Shown: in pieces, positions 7,466-14,316 of the stretch
Layout: every line of letters begins with the position of its first letter
Position numbering within the stretch: position 1 is the first letter of the stretch
Assembly: GCF_938040765.1 (NCBI RefSeq)
Contig: NZ_CALIAA010000056.1
Location: forward strand, 1 to 16,027
Length of the DNA stretch: 16,027 nt
Origin: an uncultured Fretibacterium sp.
Lineage (GTDB): Bacteria; Synergistota; Synergistia; Synergistales; Aminobacteriaceae
Reading direction: 5' to 3'
Program-made: the position numbers and the translations under genes
The notes under the pieces: generated by a model
The model's database searches: none
Told to the model about the DNA's origin: nothing
Seen by the model: the letters and a program-made list of their open reading frames with translations, nothing else

Positions 7466-8175
7466 CAGGCCTTGCCCCCTTCCTCTGCGGCGGCCTCGGG
7501 CTCACCGGCGCCGCAGACCGCGCTCATGGCGCAGCCGGAACAGCCGAGCGGAGCCTCCGGCCGGGGTCGGCCACGGCGTTCGGCCCACCAGGCCTGGAGG
7601 GCGCGGAATCCCGCCATGCAGACCCCCAGCACGATGAAGCCGCCGGGGGCGAGCACGATCAGGAGGGCGGGCTGGAAGCCCGCGGGGGCGACGGGCACGT
7701 TGAAGAGGGATCCGTTCCCCAGAAACTCCCGGATCGAGCCCAGGAAGGTCAGGGCGGCGGTGAAGCCCAGCCCCATGCCCAGCCCGTCCAACGCGGAGGC
7801 CAGGACGCCGTTCTTGAACGCGAACGCCTCGGCGCGCGCCAGAATGATGCAGTTGACGACGATCAACGGGATAAAAATGCCCAGCGCCCTGTTGAGTTCG
7901 GGGGCAAAGCCCGCCATCAGGAACTGGATGACGGTGACGAACCCCGCGATGACGACGATGAAGATCGGGATGCGTATCTCCTCGGGAACCCCCCTGCGCA
8001 GAAGGGAGATGGCAGCGTTGGAGGCGATCAGGACGAACATCGCGGCGACCCCCATGCCCATGCCGTTCATGACGCTGGTGGACACGGCGAGCGTCGGACA
8101 CAGCCCGATACACTGGACGAAGGTCGGGTTCTCGTTCAGGATCCCGTTGGTCACGATTTTCAGCGGATTTGTCAT
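7465..8175 (-). CDS. rnfE: Rnf complex membrane subunit RnfE with Cys-bearing tail
   Basis: Integral membrane partner of RnfA, with about six hydrophobic helices. The paired cysteine segments are NPTFVQCIGLCPTLAVS (16-32; C22, C26) and VVNCIILARAEAF (106-118; C109), matching the RnfA arrangement. After the last helix a soluble tail (about 200-236) carries GCSGCAMSAVCG, i.e. C212, C215 and C221. The much shorter E. coli RsxE tail has no such cysteines to my knowledge. The start has GAGGGGGG six bases upstream, and the ATG overlaps the rnfG stop (ATGA at 8175-8172). Confidence 0.96.
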   Translation of the reverse strand: MTNPLKIVTNGILNENPTFVQCIGLCPTLAVSTSVMNGMGMGVAAMFVLIASNAAISLLRRGVPEEIRIPIFIVVIAGFVTVIQFLMAGFAPELNRALGIFIPLIVVNCIILARAEAFAFKNGVLASALDGLGMGLGFTAALTFLGSIREFLGNGSLFNVPVAPAGFQPALLIVLAPGGFIVLGVCMAGFRALQAWWAERRGRPRPEAPLGCSGCAMSAVCGAGEPEAAAEEGGKA

Positions 8176-8795
8176 TTCAGGCCCCCCTCGATATTCCGCT
8201 TCCAGTAGTCCACCGCGGCGTTTACCCCGGCGGTCACCGCGGAGGATGTGATGGTGGCGCCGGAGATCGCCTGAATTTCATTGGGCGCGGAAGGCGTCTG
8301 CTTGACCACGTTCAGGGGCAGCCGCTCCCTGTTCTCGAACTGGCCGGAGAAAAACGGTTCCGGCGCCTTGGCCCCCAGACCCGGCGTCTCCGACTGCTTG
8401 AGGATCCGGATGGCCCGGACGGCCCCGCCCTTCGTCACCCCCACGACGATCTCGATGGGACCTCCGTATCCCTTGGAGGTCACGGTGATGCAATGCCCCA
8501 CCGTCTCGCTCCCCTTCAGCCCCTCCTCGACACCCAGCACGGAGCCGGCCCCGGGGGCCGGGTCCATGGGCTTGAAACTCTCGGCATCGGGCATCACGGC
8601 CATGAGGGCCAGAGCCTTCTCCTTCTCCTGTGCCGCGCGGATCGCGTCGGCCGTCGCCCATTGAACGAGCCCCAGGATAAGCCCCGTCACGGCGGTAACG
8701 AGGAACAGGGTGCCCCCCAGGTACAGCGACTTGCCCAGCAGGTTTCCGAACGGGGATTTTTCCGGTGTCGGCATCATCTCGGCAGCGTCCGTCAT
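8172..8795 (-). CDS. rnfG: Rnf complex FMN-binding subunit RnfG
   Basis: Carries covalently bound FMN outside the membrane and passes electrons within the Rnf complex. It has a 207-residue layout: a short N-terminal tail, one membrane helix (about 25-46), then the FMN-binding domain. The flavinylation motif is SGATITS (178-184), with T181 as the expected FMN-linked residue. The consensus aspartate three residues before the SGAT serine is glutamine here (Q175). The true start is the ATG at 8795, with GGGGGAGG seven bases upstream, although the frame is open much further upstream. It overlaps the rnfD stop by four bases (ATGA at 8795-8792). Confidence 0.96.
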   Translation of the reverse strand: MTDAAEMMPTPEKSPFGNLLGKSLYLGGTLFLVTAVTGLILGLVQWATADAIRAAQEKEKALALMAVMPDAESFKPMDPAPGAGSVLGVEEGLKGSETVGHCITVTSKGYGGPIEIVVGVTKGGAVRAIRILKQSETPGLGAKAPEPFFSGQFENRERLPLNVVKQTPSAPNEIQAISGATITSSAVTAGVNAAVDYWKRNIEGGLK

Positions 8796-9772
8796 CTTCT
8801 CGCCTCCCCCAAAATTCTGGGGACCGTCAGCCTGTCGATCAGGGGAACGGTCAGGTTCATGATCAAAATGGAATAGGAGACCCCCTCGGGGTAGCCGCCG
8901 AAGGTCCGGATGAGAGCCGTCAGCAGGCCGCACCCGGCGGCGAAGACGAACTGCCCCCTCGCCGTCATGGGCGACGTGGTGTAGTCCGTGGCCATGAAGA
9001 AGGCCCCCAGCATCAGGCCGCCGACCAAAACCTCGTAGAGAGGTCCCCCGGCGCGCCCGAACGCCAGCGACAGCACCGCTACCGTGGCGATGTAGACGAC
9101 GGGGATCCGCCAGGAGATGATTCCCCTCCAGATCAGGACGGCCCCTCCCAGCAGGAGCGCGGCGGCCGAGGTCTCCCCGATGCAGCCGCCCACGTTGCCG
9201 ATGAAGAGGTTCCAGAGGGAGTGTAGAGCCGGAGAGGTCGAGGACGCGGTCTCCGTTGCCGCGCTCATGGCCTGAGACACGGCGGCCGCGGAACTCATTC
9301 CCTTCAGGAAGGCCAGGGGCGTCGCGCCGCTGACGCCCTGTACGGTCCAGGTCGTCATGGCCACGGGCCAGGAGATCAGCATCATGGCACGGGCCGCGAG
9401 GGCCGGATTGACGATGTTGCCGCCCAGCCCGCCAAAGAACTGCTTGACCAGCACGATGGCGAAGACGGAGCCGCAGGCGGCCATCCACAGCGGGATGGTG
9501 GGCGGCAGGTTGTAGGCCAGGAGCAGACCCGTCACCGCCGCCGAGAGGTCGGAGACCGTCACGCGCTGCCCCGCAAGCCGCTGCCAGAGGAACTCCGACC
9601 CCACGCAGACGATCACGCAGGTGGCGATCACCGCAAGCGAGGAGGCCCCCAGGAACCAGACCCCCGCGGCCCCGGCCGGCAGGAGCGAGACGAGGACCCA
9701 CGCCATGATCTTTCGCGTATCGAGGGGAGCATGGATATGGGGAGAGCTGCCCACTGCAAAACGTTCGGTCAT
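8792..9772 (-). CDS. rnfD: Rnf complex membrane subunit RnfD
   Basis: An integral membrane subunit with about ten hydrophobic segments; known homologues bind FMN covalently. The N-terminus SSPHIHAPLDTRKIMAWV is typical of the family. Further motifs are the SGATPLAF segment (148-155, expected FMN on T151), the NIVNPALAARAM segment (119-130), and FMATDYTTSPMT (259-270). As in RnfG, the aspartate expected three residues before the SGAT serine is replaced by Gln (Q145). The protein is 326 aa from ATG 9772. The open frame extends to 9892, but those 40 residues lie over rnfC and lack family resemblance. The start overlaps the rnfC stop by four bases. Confidence 0.96.
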   Translation of the reverse strand: MTERFAVGSSPHIHAPLDTRKIMAWVLVSLLPAGAAGVWFLGASSLAVIATCVIVCVGSEFLWQRLAGQRVTVSDLSAAVTGLLLAYNLPPTIPLWMAACGSVFAIVLVKQFFGGLGGNIVNPALAARAMMLISWPVAMTTWTVQGVSGATPLAFLKGMSSAAAVSQAMSAATETASSTSPALHSLWNLFIGNVGGCIGETSAAALLLGGAVLIWRGIISWRIPVVYIATVAVLSLAFGRAGGPLYEVLVGGLMLGAFFMATDYTTSPMTARGQFVFAAGCGLLTALIRTFGGYPEGVSYSILIMNLTVPLIDRLTVPRILGEARR

Positions 9773-11118
9773 TTCTTCTGCGCCCCCTTTTGTGCTTGCT
9801 TTCTGCGTTCGGCCATCACGGCCGCCTTGCCGTCGCGGCAGGTCTGAGTGAGGCACCGCGAGGCGGGACAGTCGTAGGTGCAGCAGCCGCACTCGATGCA
9901 GTTCAGGCCGCCGGCACGCTCGAACCCGGTGTAGTCCCTGCGGCGCACCGCACGGTCCAGATCCGAAGGGACGAGGTGCATCGGACAGGCCGTAACGCAG
10001 CGCCCGCAGCGCAGACAGTTGGACTCGACAGGCAGCACGGCCGAACGGGACGAGAGCGCCAGGATGCCGGACGTCCCCTTGACCACGGGAACGTCCAGGG
10101 AGCGCATGGAAATGCCCATCATGGGGCCTCCGGCCAGGACCTTCACCGGATCCTCCGTAAAGCCGCCCGCGGCCTCGACGAGCTCCCGAACCGGGGTCCC
10201 CAGCGGGACCTGCAGGTTCTTGGGGTTGGAGATCACGTCGCCGGTGACCGAGACGATACGGTCCATAACGGGGATCCCCTGTGTGAGGGCAAGCCAGATG
10301 TGATAGAGCGTCCGGACGTTCAGGATGATGCAGCCCACGTCCGCGGGCAGGGCCCCGGGAGGGATCTCCTGGCCCGTGACGGACCAGATCAGCATCTTCT
10401 CCGCGCCCTGCGGGTACTTGACCGCGTGGGGCATCACGCGAATGCGCGAGCCGTCGTGTTCGGACAGCTCGCCCTCAAGCCGTTCAATACTCCTGGGCTT
10501 GTTCTCCTCGACGGCGATGATGCCCTTCGCGTCGGGGAAGAGCTCCAGACAGAGCTCGAGCCCCTCGATGATGGGCTCGGGACGCTCCAGCATCAGGCGG
10601 TTGTCGCAGTTAAGGAAGGGCTCGCACTCCGCGCCGTTCACGATCACCCATCGGATGACGCGCCCCTCCGGGGGCGACAGCTTGACGTGAGTTGGGAAAC
10701 AGGCTCCTCCCATCCCGACGATACCGGCAGCCCGGATGAGCTTGAGGTAGTCCCCGCGCTCGGGCTTTCGCCCCAGATCCTCCAGCAGCGTCGGAGCGTG
10801 TTCGTACTGCCCGTCGTTCTCGACGACGATGCACGTCTCGAAGCTGCCCGGAATCGTCATCCGGAACCCGATCTCCTTCACCGTTCCGGAGACGCTCGCC
10901 AGAATCGGTGCGGAGACGAAGGCATCGGTGTCCGCAATCTTCTGCCCCAACAGAACACGGTCCCCCCGCTGGACGAGAGGGGCGCAGGGCGCCCCCAGAT
11001 GCTGGGACAGCGGATAGACCAAATCCCCCTTGGGGGACAGAACTTCAACGGCCTTCTCCGCCGTCAGGGATTTCCCGTCGGGCGGATGAATTCCCCCCTT
11101 GAACGTCGGCAATCTCAT
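9769..11118 (-). CDS. rnfC: Rnf complex NADH-binding subunit RnfC
   Basis: The peripheral subunit that reduces NAD+ using its FMN and iron-sulfur clusters. The N-terminus FKGGIHPPDGK is characteristic. The nucleotide/FMN-binding glycine-rich loop is GIVGMGGACFPTHVKL (132-147), followed by VNGAECEPFL (160-169). Two 4Fe-4S motifs, CLRCGRCVTACP (368-379) and CIECGCCTYDCP (407-418), sit near the C-terminus. At 449 aa it is the clostridial length and lacks the long Ala/Lys-rich tail of E. coli RsxC. The ATG is preceded by GAGGGGAG with good spacing. It is the first gene of the rnf operon, downstream of a pckA terminator; no convincing promoter was found in the 213-nt gap. Confidence 0.97.
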   Translation of the reverse strand: MRLPTFKGGIHPPDGKSLTAEKAVEVLSPKGDLVYPLSQHLGAPCAPLVQRGDRVLLGQKIADTDAFVSAPILASVSGTVKEIGFRMTIPGSFETCIVVENDGQYEHAPTLLEDLGRKPERGDYLKLIRAAGIVGMGGACFPTHVKLSPPEGRVIRWVIVNGAECEPFLNCDNRLMLERPEPIIEGLELCLELFPDAKGIIAVEENKPRSIERLEGELSEHDGSRIRVMPHAVKYPQGAEKMLIWSVTGQEIPPGALPADVGCIILNVRTLYHIWLALTQGIPVMDRIVSVTGDVISNPKNLQVPLGTPVRELVEAAGGFTEDPVKVLAGGPMMGISMRSLDVPVVKGTSGILALSSRSAVLPVESNCLRCGRCVTACPMHLVPSDLDRAVRRRDYTGFERAGGLNCIECGCCTYDCPASRCLTQTCRDGKAAVMAERRKQAQKGAQKK

Positions 11119-11135
11119 TTTAAAACTCCCCTCGA

Positions 11136-11159
11136 AATGGAACTGTCAATGGAACTGGA
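11136..11159 (-). repeat. Two tandem 12-bp repeats in the rnfC leader
   Basis: On the plus strand AATGGAACTGTC (11136-11147) is followed directly by AATGGAACTGGA (11148-11159), identical in the first ten bases. They end 17 nt before the rnfC start codon, just upstream of the ribosome binding site. It may be a regulatory site or a chance duplication. Confidence 0.5.
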
Positions 11160-11221
11160 ATAAGCGGCTCTCCCCCGTCTTCCCCAAAGCTCACCCCCGG
11201 CACCGTTCCCCGGCCTACAGG

Positions 11222-11254
11222 AAAAAATGCCGACAGCCAGGGGAAACCGTCGGC
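11222..11254 (-). terminator. Intrinsic terminator downstream of pckA
   Basis: On the minus strand GCCGAC (11254-11249) pairs with GTCGGC (11234-11229) around a 14-nt loop, followed by A and then six T's (11227-11222). It lies 78 nt after the pckA stop and 104 nt before rnfC, so it separates pckA from the rnf operon or attenuates read-through into it. Confidence 0.65.
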
Positions 11255-11285
11255 TCGAATGACCTCATTATAATACAACTCAGAA

Positions 11286-11335
11286 AATTCCGGGTATCAT
11301 ACTTCGGTTATCGGATTTCGGGTATCGTGCTTCAG
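11286..11335. repeat. Degenerate ~28-bp direct repeat, AT-rich
   Basis: On the minus strand, GAAGCACGATACCCGAAAT (starting about 11334) is repeated about 28 nt later as GAAGTATGATACCCGGAAT, with a related CCGATAACC between them. This lower-GC patch starts at the end of pckA and continues to a TATAAT-like hexamer at 11272-11267 that has no -35 partner. Confidence 0.5.
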
Positions 11336-12984
11336 CTCATCTCGGCCACGGCCCGTTCCAGAGCCTCCCGGGCGTCATCCGGCAGCCTGTCCATGCCCCC
11401 GCGCTCCGTCTCGCGGGAGACGACGAAGTTCAGCCGGTCCTGGAAGCGCGCTCGGAGCTGGCCGCGATAGGACTCGTCCTGCGTATCGATCTTGAAGTCG
11501 GGAAGCTCCAGCGTTCTCATCCCCGAGAAGTTGCCGAAGGGAACCCAGTTCGCCCTGTCCTCCACGATGGCCTCGAGGATCGACAGCGTGTGGGCGGGCT
11601 TCACCTTCGTCCCCATGAAATCCCCCGTGTTGAGGACGTAGCAGGACACGCCGTCCTCGATCAGACGCTTGAACCGTTCGTAGTCCATGCCCAGAGGATA
11701 GGTGCGGAAGGGATTGGCGTAGGGCTCGCAGACCAGCGCGTTGGGGTCCACGCCGGGGGCGAGGCGTTCCGCGGTCGTCCGCTTCGTGGCGAGGGTCGCC
11801 CCCATCACGGAGGCCAGGGACGGCCCCTCCAGCTTCAGGACCGGCGGAATGGTGGGGTCGCGCATCAGCCAGAAGATGGCGTTCAGCGGCTCGTCGATGC
11901 GGTCGATGCGGTTGGGCGACCACAGGCGCGACTTCATGGCCCGCCCGTTGCCGTTTCGCACGTCCTCGGTGACGGCGATCGTCCGGCCGTCCGCCGTGAC
12001 CGTGACCCCGCAGTTCTGCATCGTCACCAGGTACTTGTTGGCCTCGCAGCCGATGGGATAGTCCTGGACCTTGTCGAAGTACGAGGGTTCGAGCGCTATG
12101 GCGTACTTGTCGCGGACGTTGACGACGAAGGCGTCGTCATGCAGCACCGTGATGTCGTATTTGCCGCCGTGCGCCGCGTGCGTGATGGTGGACTTGCCCG
12201 AGCCCGACAGGCCGAAGGCCGCCAGGACGAATTTTTTGCCCCCCTTCATGGAATAGCGCTTGAGCCCGCCATGGCAGGAGGCGTAGCCGTTGCGGGAGGC
12301 TATCCCCCATGCCAGGGTCAGGGTCCCCTTCTTGAGCTCGCCGAAGTAGCGCAGCCCCAGCACGGCGGCGCAGTTCTCCTCCGGCGAGAAGAACGCCAAG
12401 CCCAGCGGGTAGTCGGGATGCGTCCAATCGGGGTCCGCGAAGATGAAGATGTCCCCGTCGACGTCGGAGACCCGGCGCGACCGGGCGTACATCTCCCGAT
12501 ACCGGACGTTGTCGTGCTGGAAGTTGAACATCCAGCTGTAGAGATTGTTCTCGAAACCCTGGGGCAGGGCCAGGTGGGCCTTCACCATGAAGTCCTCCTC
12601 CAGCCCTACGTAGGCGTCCGCCGTGTAGACTCTGCGGTAGCGCATCCCGTAGACCGCCTCGCGCACCACGCCCGCCATCGCGGCGACGTCGACGTCGGGA
12701 TACCCCACGATGCGCCGCGCCGCGGCCGTCCTGCCGAACACCGCACCGTCGTTGAAGAGCAGCACGTTGGCGTCCGCGGGCAGCTCCAGATCCTCCGGCC
12801 GAAAGACGGGCATGCCCGTCAGCTCCACCGTCCCCGGGCTGTCCTTTGCGAGGGCATAGGCCTCCCGCAGGTCGCGCACCCGTTTCACGTTGTTTCCGTA
12901 AAACAGGGTCTCTATCGTCGTACGGACCGGAGTTCGGTTCACCTTACCGAAGCGCTCCGCATCGTACGCCCCTATCGTCGACAT
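11332..12984 (-). CDS. pckA: Divergent ATP-type phosphoenolpyruvate carboxykinase
   Basis: Interconverts oxaloacetate + ATP and PEP + CO2 + ADP. Overall similarity to E. coli PckA looks low, but the catalytic landmarks are present in order: FGRT (83-86, substrate-binding Arg), GELKKG (215-220, metal-binding Lys), SCHGG (236-240, metal-binding His), P-loop GLSGSGKST (258-266; GLSGTGKTT in classical enzymes), HDDAF (282-286, metal-binding Asp), EDVRNG (340-345) and ATKRTTAER (399-407). Length, 550 aa, is normal. The ATG at 12984 is chosen because GGAGG lies seven bases upstream; the ATG at 12990 is too close to it. The gene has its own promoter (13070-13098) and terminator (11222-11254). The residue equivalences are my alignment by eye, so a divergent paralogue with altered specificity cannot be excluded. 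Confidence 0.82.
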   Translation of the reverse strand: MSTIGAYDAERFGKVNRTPVRTTIETLFYGNNVKRVRDLREAYALAKDSPGTVELTGMPVFRPEDLELPADANVLLFNDGAVFGRTAAARRIVGYPDVDVAAMAGVVREAVYGMRYRRVYTADAYVGLEEDFMVKAHLALPQGFENNLYSWMFNFQHDNVRYREMYARSRRVSDVDGDIFIFADPDWTHPDYPLGLAFFSPEENCAAVLGLRYFGELKKGTLTLAWGIASRNGYASCHGGLKRYSMKGGKKFVLAAFGLSGSGKSTITHAAHGGKYDITVLHDDAFVVNVRDKYAIALEPSYFDKVQDYPIGCEANKYLVTMQNCGVTVTADGRTIAVTEDVRNGNGRAMKSRLWSPNRIDRIDEPLNAIFWLMRDPTIPPVLKLEGPSLASVMGATLATKRTTAERLAPGVDPNALVCEPYANPFRTYPLGMDYERFKRLIEDGVSCYVLNTGDFMGTKVKPAHTLSILEAIVEDRANWVPFGNFSGMRTLELPDFKIDTQDESYRGQLRARFQDRLNFVVSRETERGGMDRLPDDAREALERAVAEMS

Positions 12985-13006
12985 CCTCATTCCTCCTCTG
13001 TTCCAT

Positions 13007-13093
13007 CGATCCGCCACCGGCGATCCGATACAAACCCACAACCTGCATCGAGCGTTTCAACAATTTTTTATTCTACTCCCCATTCGCGATCCG
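13007..13093. repeat. Three CGATCCG copies around the pckA promoter
   Basis: CGATCCG occurs at 13007-13013, 13021-13027 and 13087-13093. The first two are exactly 14 nt apart, within the predicted leader. The third overlaps the spacer and the edge of the predicted -35 box. This arrangement would suit a repressor or activator, but no regulator is identified. Confidence 0.4.
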
Positions 13094-13098
13094 CTCAA
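13070..13098 (-). promoter_or_regulatory. Sigma-70-type promoter for pckA
   Basis: On the minus strand TTGAGC (13098-13093) and TAGAAT (13075-13070) are separated by exactly 17 nt; they match the -35 and -10 consensus at 4/6 and 5/6 positions. Transcription would start near 13063, giving a leader of about 79 nt before the ATG at 12984. Confidence 0.6.
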
Positions 13099-13310
13099 TC
13101 TCCGCCCCGAATCCGCAGGCCGCGACGGCTTCATGACGGAGGGGCGGGGGAGGATCGAGCACGTTGTCCTGCCCCCCGTCAGGCAGTAGGAGGGGCGGGA
13201 AAGAGGACAGGATAAGGGAACTTGGATTTACAGTTGCCGGATTGTCACGCCAAAGGCAACGGCAGGGGATGAGAGGAGGTGTAAAAAGGGCTCATAAACG
13301 ATTCGACAGG
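13099..13310. other. Non-coding stretch upstream of the pckA promoter
   Basis: This is part of the ~345-nt gap between the ADP-ribosylglycohydrolase gene and pckA. It holds G-rich sequence (13138-13202) and an inverted repeat GTTGCC (13233-13238) / GGCAAC (13255-13260) around a 16-nt loop. I see no convincing ORF, tRNA or known riboswitch in it. Confidence 0.4.
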
Positions 13311-13343
13311 GAAATGCCCCGTCCCTGCTGTCAGGGGCGGGGC
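13311..13343 (-). terminator. Hairpin terminator overlapping the ADP-ribosylglycohydrolase stop codon
   Basis: On the minus strand GCCCCGCCCCTG (13343-13332) pairs with CAGGGACGGGGC (13327-13316) around a 4-nt loop; 11 of 12 pairs match. ATTTC follows, so the T-run is weak. The stem includes the last bases of the coding region and part of its TGA. Confidence 0.55.
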
Positions 13344-14125
13344 TTCCGGGGCTCCGGAAACGTGAGGGCGAGGGACCTGAGCCCGTCGTCCAGGATGCTC
13401 AGAGCATGCCGGCGAATGGGGTCGGGCACGCCATAGAATCCCTCGGCCAGACTGCCCGTTATCGCGGCGAGGGTGTCGCTGTCGCCGCCGATCGAGATGG
13501 CGTTGCGGATGGCGTCCTCGAACCCCTCGGACTCCAGGAAGGCGACGACGGCCTGAGGCACGGTCCCCTGGCAGGTCACGTCGAACTCATAGTCGGGCCT
13601 GATGGCGTCGAGCGTGAAGTCCAGGTCGTAATAGGCCGAGAGCGCGGAACGGATCTCGGCAAGGGAGGCCCCGCCGCGCGCCAGAAAAATACCCTCGGCC
13701 GTCGCCACCGCCCCCTTGATCCCCTCGGGATGATTGTGCGTCACCCCGGCGGAGGACCTGGCCAACGCCCGGGCCTCCTCGAGGCTCTCCGCCAGGAAGC
13801 CGGCCGCGGATACCCTCATGGCCGCCCCGTTGCCGAAGCTGTTGTAGGGACGCGGGGCCCCGGACGAGAGCCACATCTTGAAATGTCCGCCATACCCCCG
13901 GCCCGGATAGCGCCGGCCGAAAAGCTGCATCGTCTCCGTCAGGGCGCGGTCGAGGTCGGCCGCGGAACCGTCCTTGAACTCCCGTATCGCCTGGTACACG
14001 GCACAGGTCATGACCGTATCGTCCGTGAAGAAACAATCCGGCCTGAAAAACGGAAATTCCTTCGTCTTGATGTTGTCCCACTCGTAGACCGACCCCACGA
14101 TATCTCCAACGATAGCTCCAATCAT
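13331..14125 (-). CDS. ADP-ribosylglycohydrolase family protein
   Basis: A 264-residue member of the DraG/ARH family, which removes ADP-ribose from proteins or hydrolyses related ADP-ribosyl conjugates using two Mg2+ ions. Motifs are GAIVGDIVGSVYEW (3-16), FTDDTV (33-38, metal ligands), GNGAAMRV (98-105), THNHPEG (129-135) and SIGGDSDTLAA (211-221, C-terminal metal site). All key acidic residues are present, so it should be active. The ATG at 14125 is favoured, with AGGGGGG seven bases upstream; a TTG at 14131 is too close to that site. No ADP-ribosyltransferase partner is in the window, so the substrate is unknown. The palindromic element at 14145-14309 lies directly upstream. Confidence 0.92.
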   Translation of the reverse strand: MIGAIVGDIVGSVYEWDNIKTKEFPFFRPDCFFTDDTVMTCAVYQAIREFKDGSAADLDRALTETMQLFGRRYPGRGYGGHFKMWLSSGAPRPYNSFGNGAAMRVSAAGFLAESLEEARALARSSAGVTHNHPEGIKGAVATAEGIFLARGGASLAEIRSALSAYYDLDFTLDAIRPDYEFDVTCQGTVPQAVVAFLESEGFEDAIRNAISIGGDSDTLAAITGSLAEGFYGVPDPIRRHALSILDDGLRSLALTFPEPRKPRP

Positions 14126-14144
14126 CTGCAAGCCCCCCTTATTT

Positions 14145-14309
14145 CAATTCTGAATCTTCGTATGCTGCGTTTAAGCAGACGACTGCCTCTTCAAGACCGG
14201 CAGGTCTTGAATGGCGTGTCGGTCGCTTACGTCGACACGCGGTACAGTTACCGCGTTGTCGACGTAAACAGAAGATCCACCTTGACTGCCTACGAACGAT
14301 TCAGAATTG
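14145..14309. repeat. ~165-bp palindromic element with inverted ends and nested hairpins
   Basis: The ends are inverted copies: CAATTCTGAATCTTCGTA (14145-14162) and, with one extra base, TACGAACGATTCAGAATTG (14291-14309). Inside are a perfect 9-bp hairpin, TTCAAGACC (14190-14198) with GGTCTTGAA (14203-14211), and a long hairpin of 18 pairs with one bulge, TTACGTCGACACGCGGTA (14227-14244) against 14249-14267. An 8-bp stem (14214-14221 with 14233-14240) would compete with the long one. GC content is visibly below the flanking genes. It is non-coding as far as I can see: a mobile intergenic repeat or a structured RNA. Confidence 0.75.
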
Positions 14310-14316
14310 GAGTTAC

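Noticed and set aside
6032..8251. A 739-codon plus-strand ORF across rnfB, rnfA and rnfE
   Set aside because: It is antisense to three unmistakable Rnf genes, and its composition (His/Asp/Gly/Arg-rich) is that of a shadow frame.
11144..11149. A perfect TTGACA on the minus strand as the rnf -35 box
   Set aside because: The partner -10 would fall on or next to the rnfC start codon, placing the start of transcription inside the gene. The box arises within the 12-bp tandem repeat.
9790..11163. A 457-codon plus-strand ORF antisense to rnfC
   Set aside because: It has no recognisable motif; the opposite strand encodes RnfC with both 4Fe-4S motifs.
14145..14309. The palindromic element as an integron attC site or retron RNA
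   Set aside because: The ends do not match the attC core (GTTRRRY/RYYYAAC), and there is no integrase or reverse transcriptase gene in the window.
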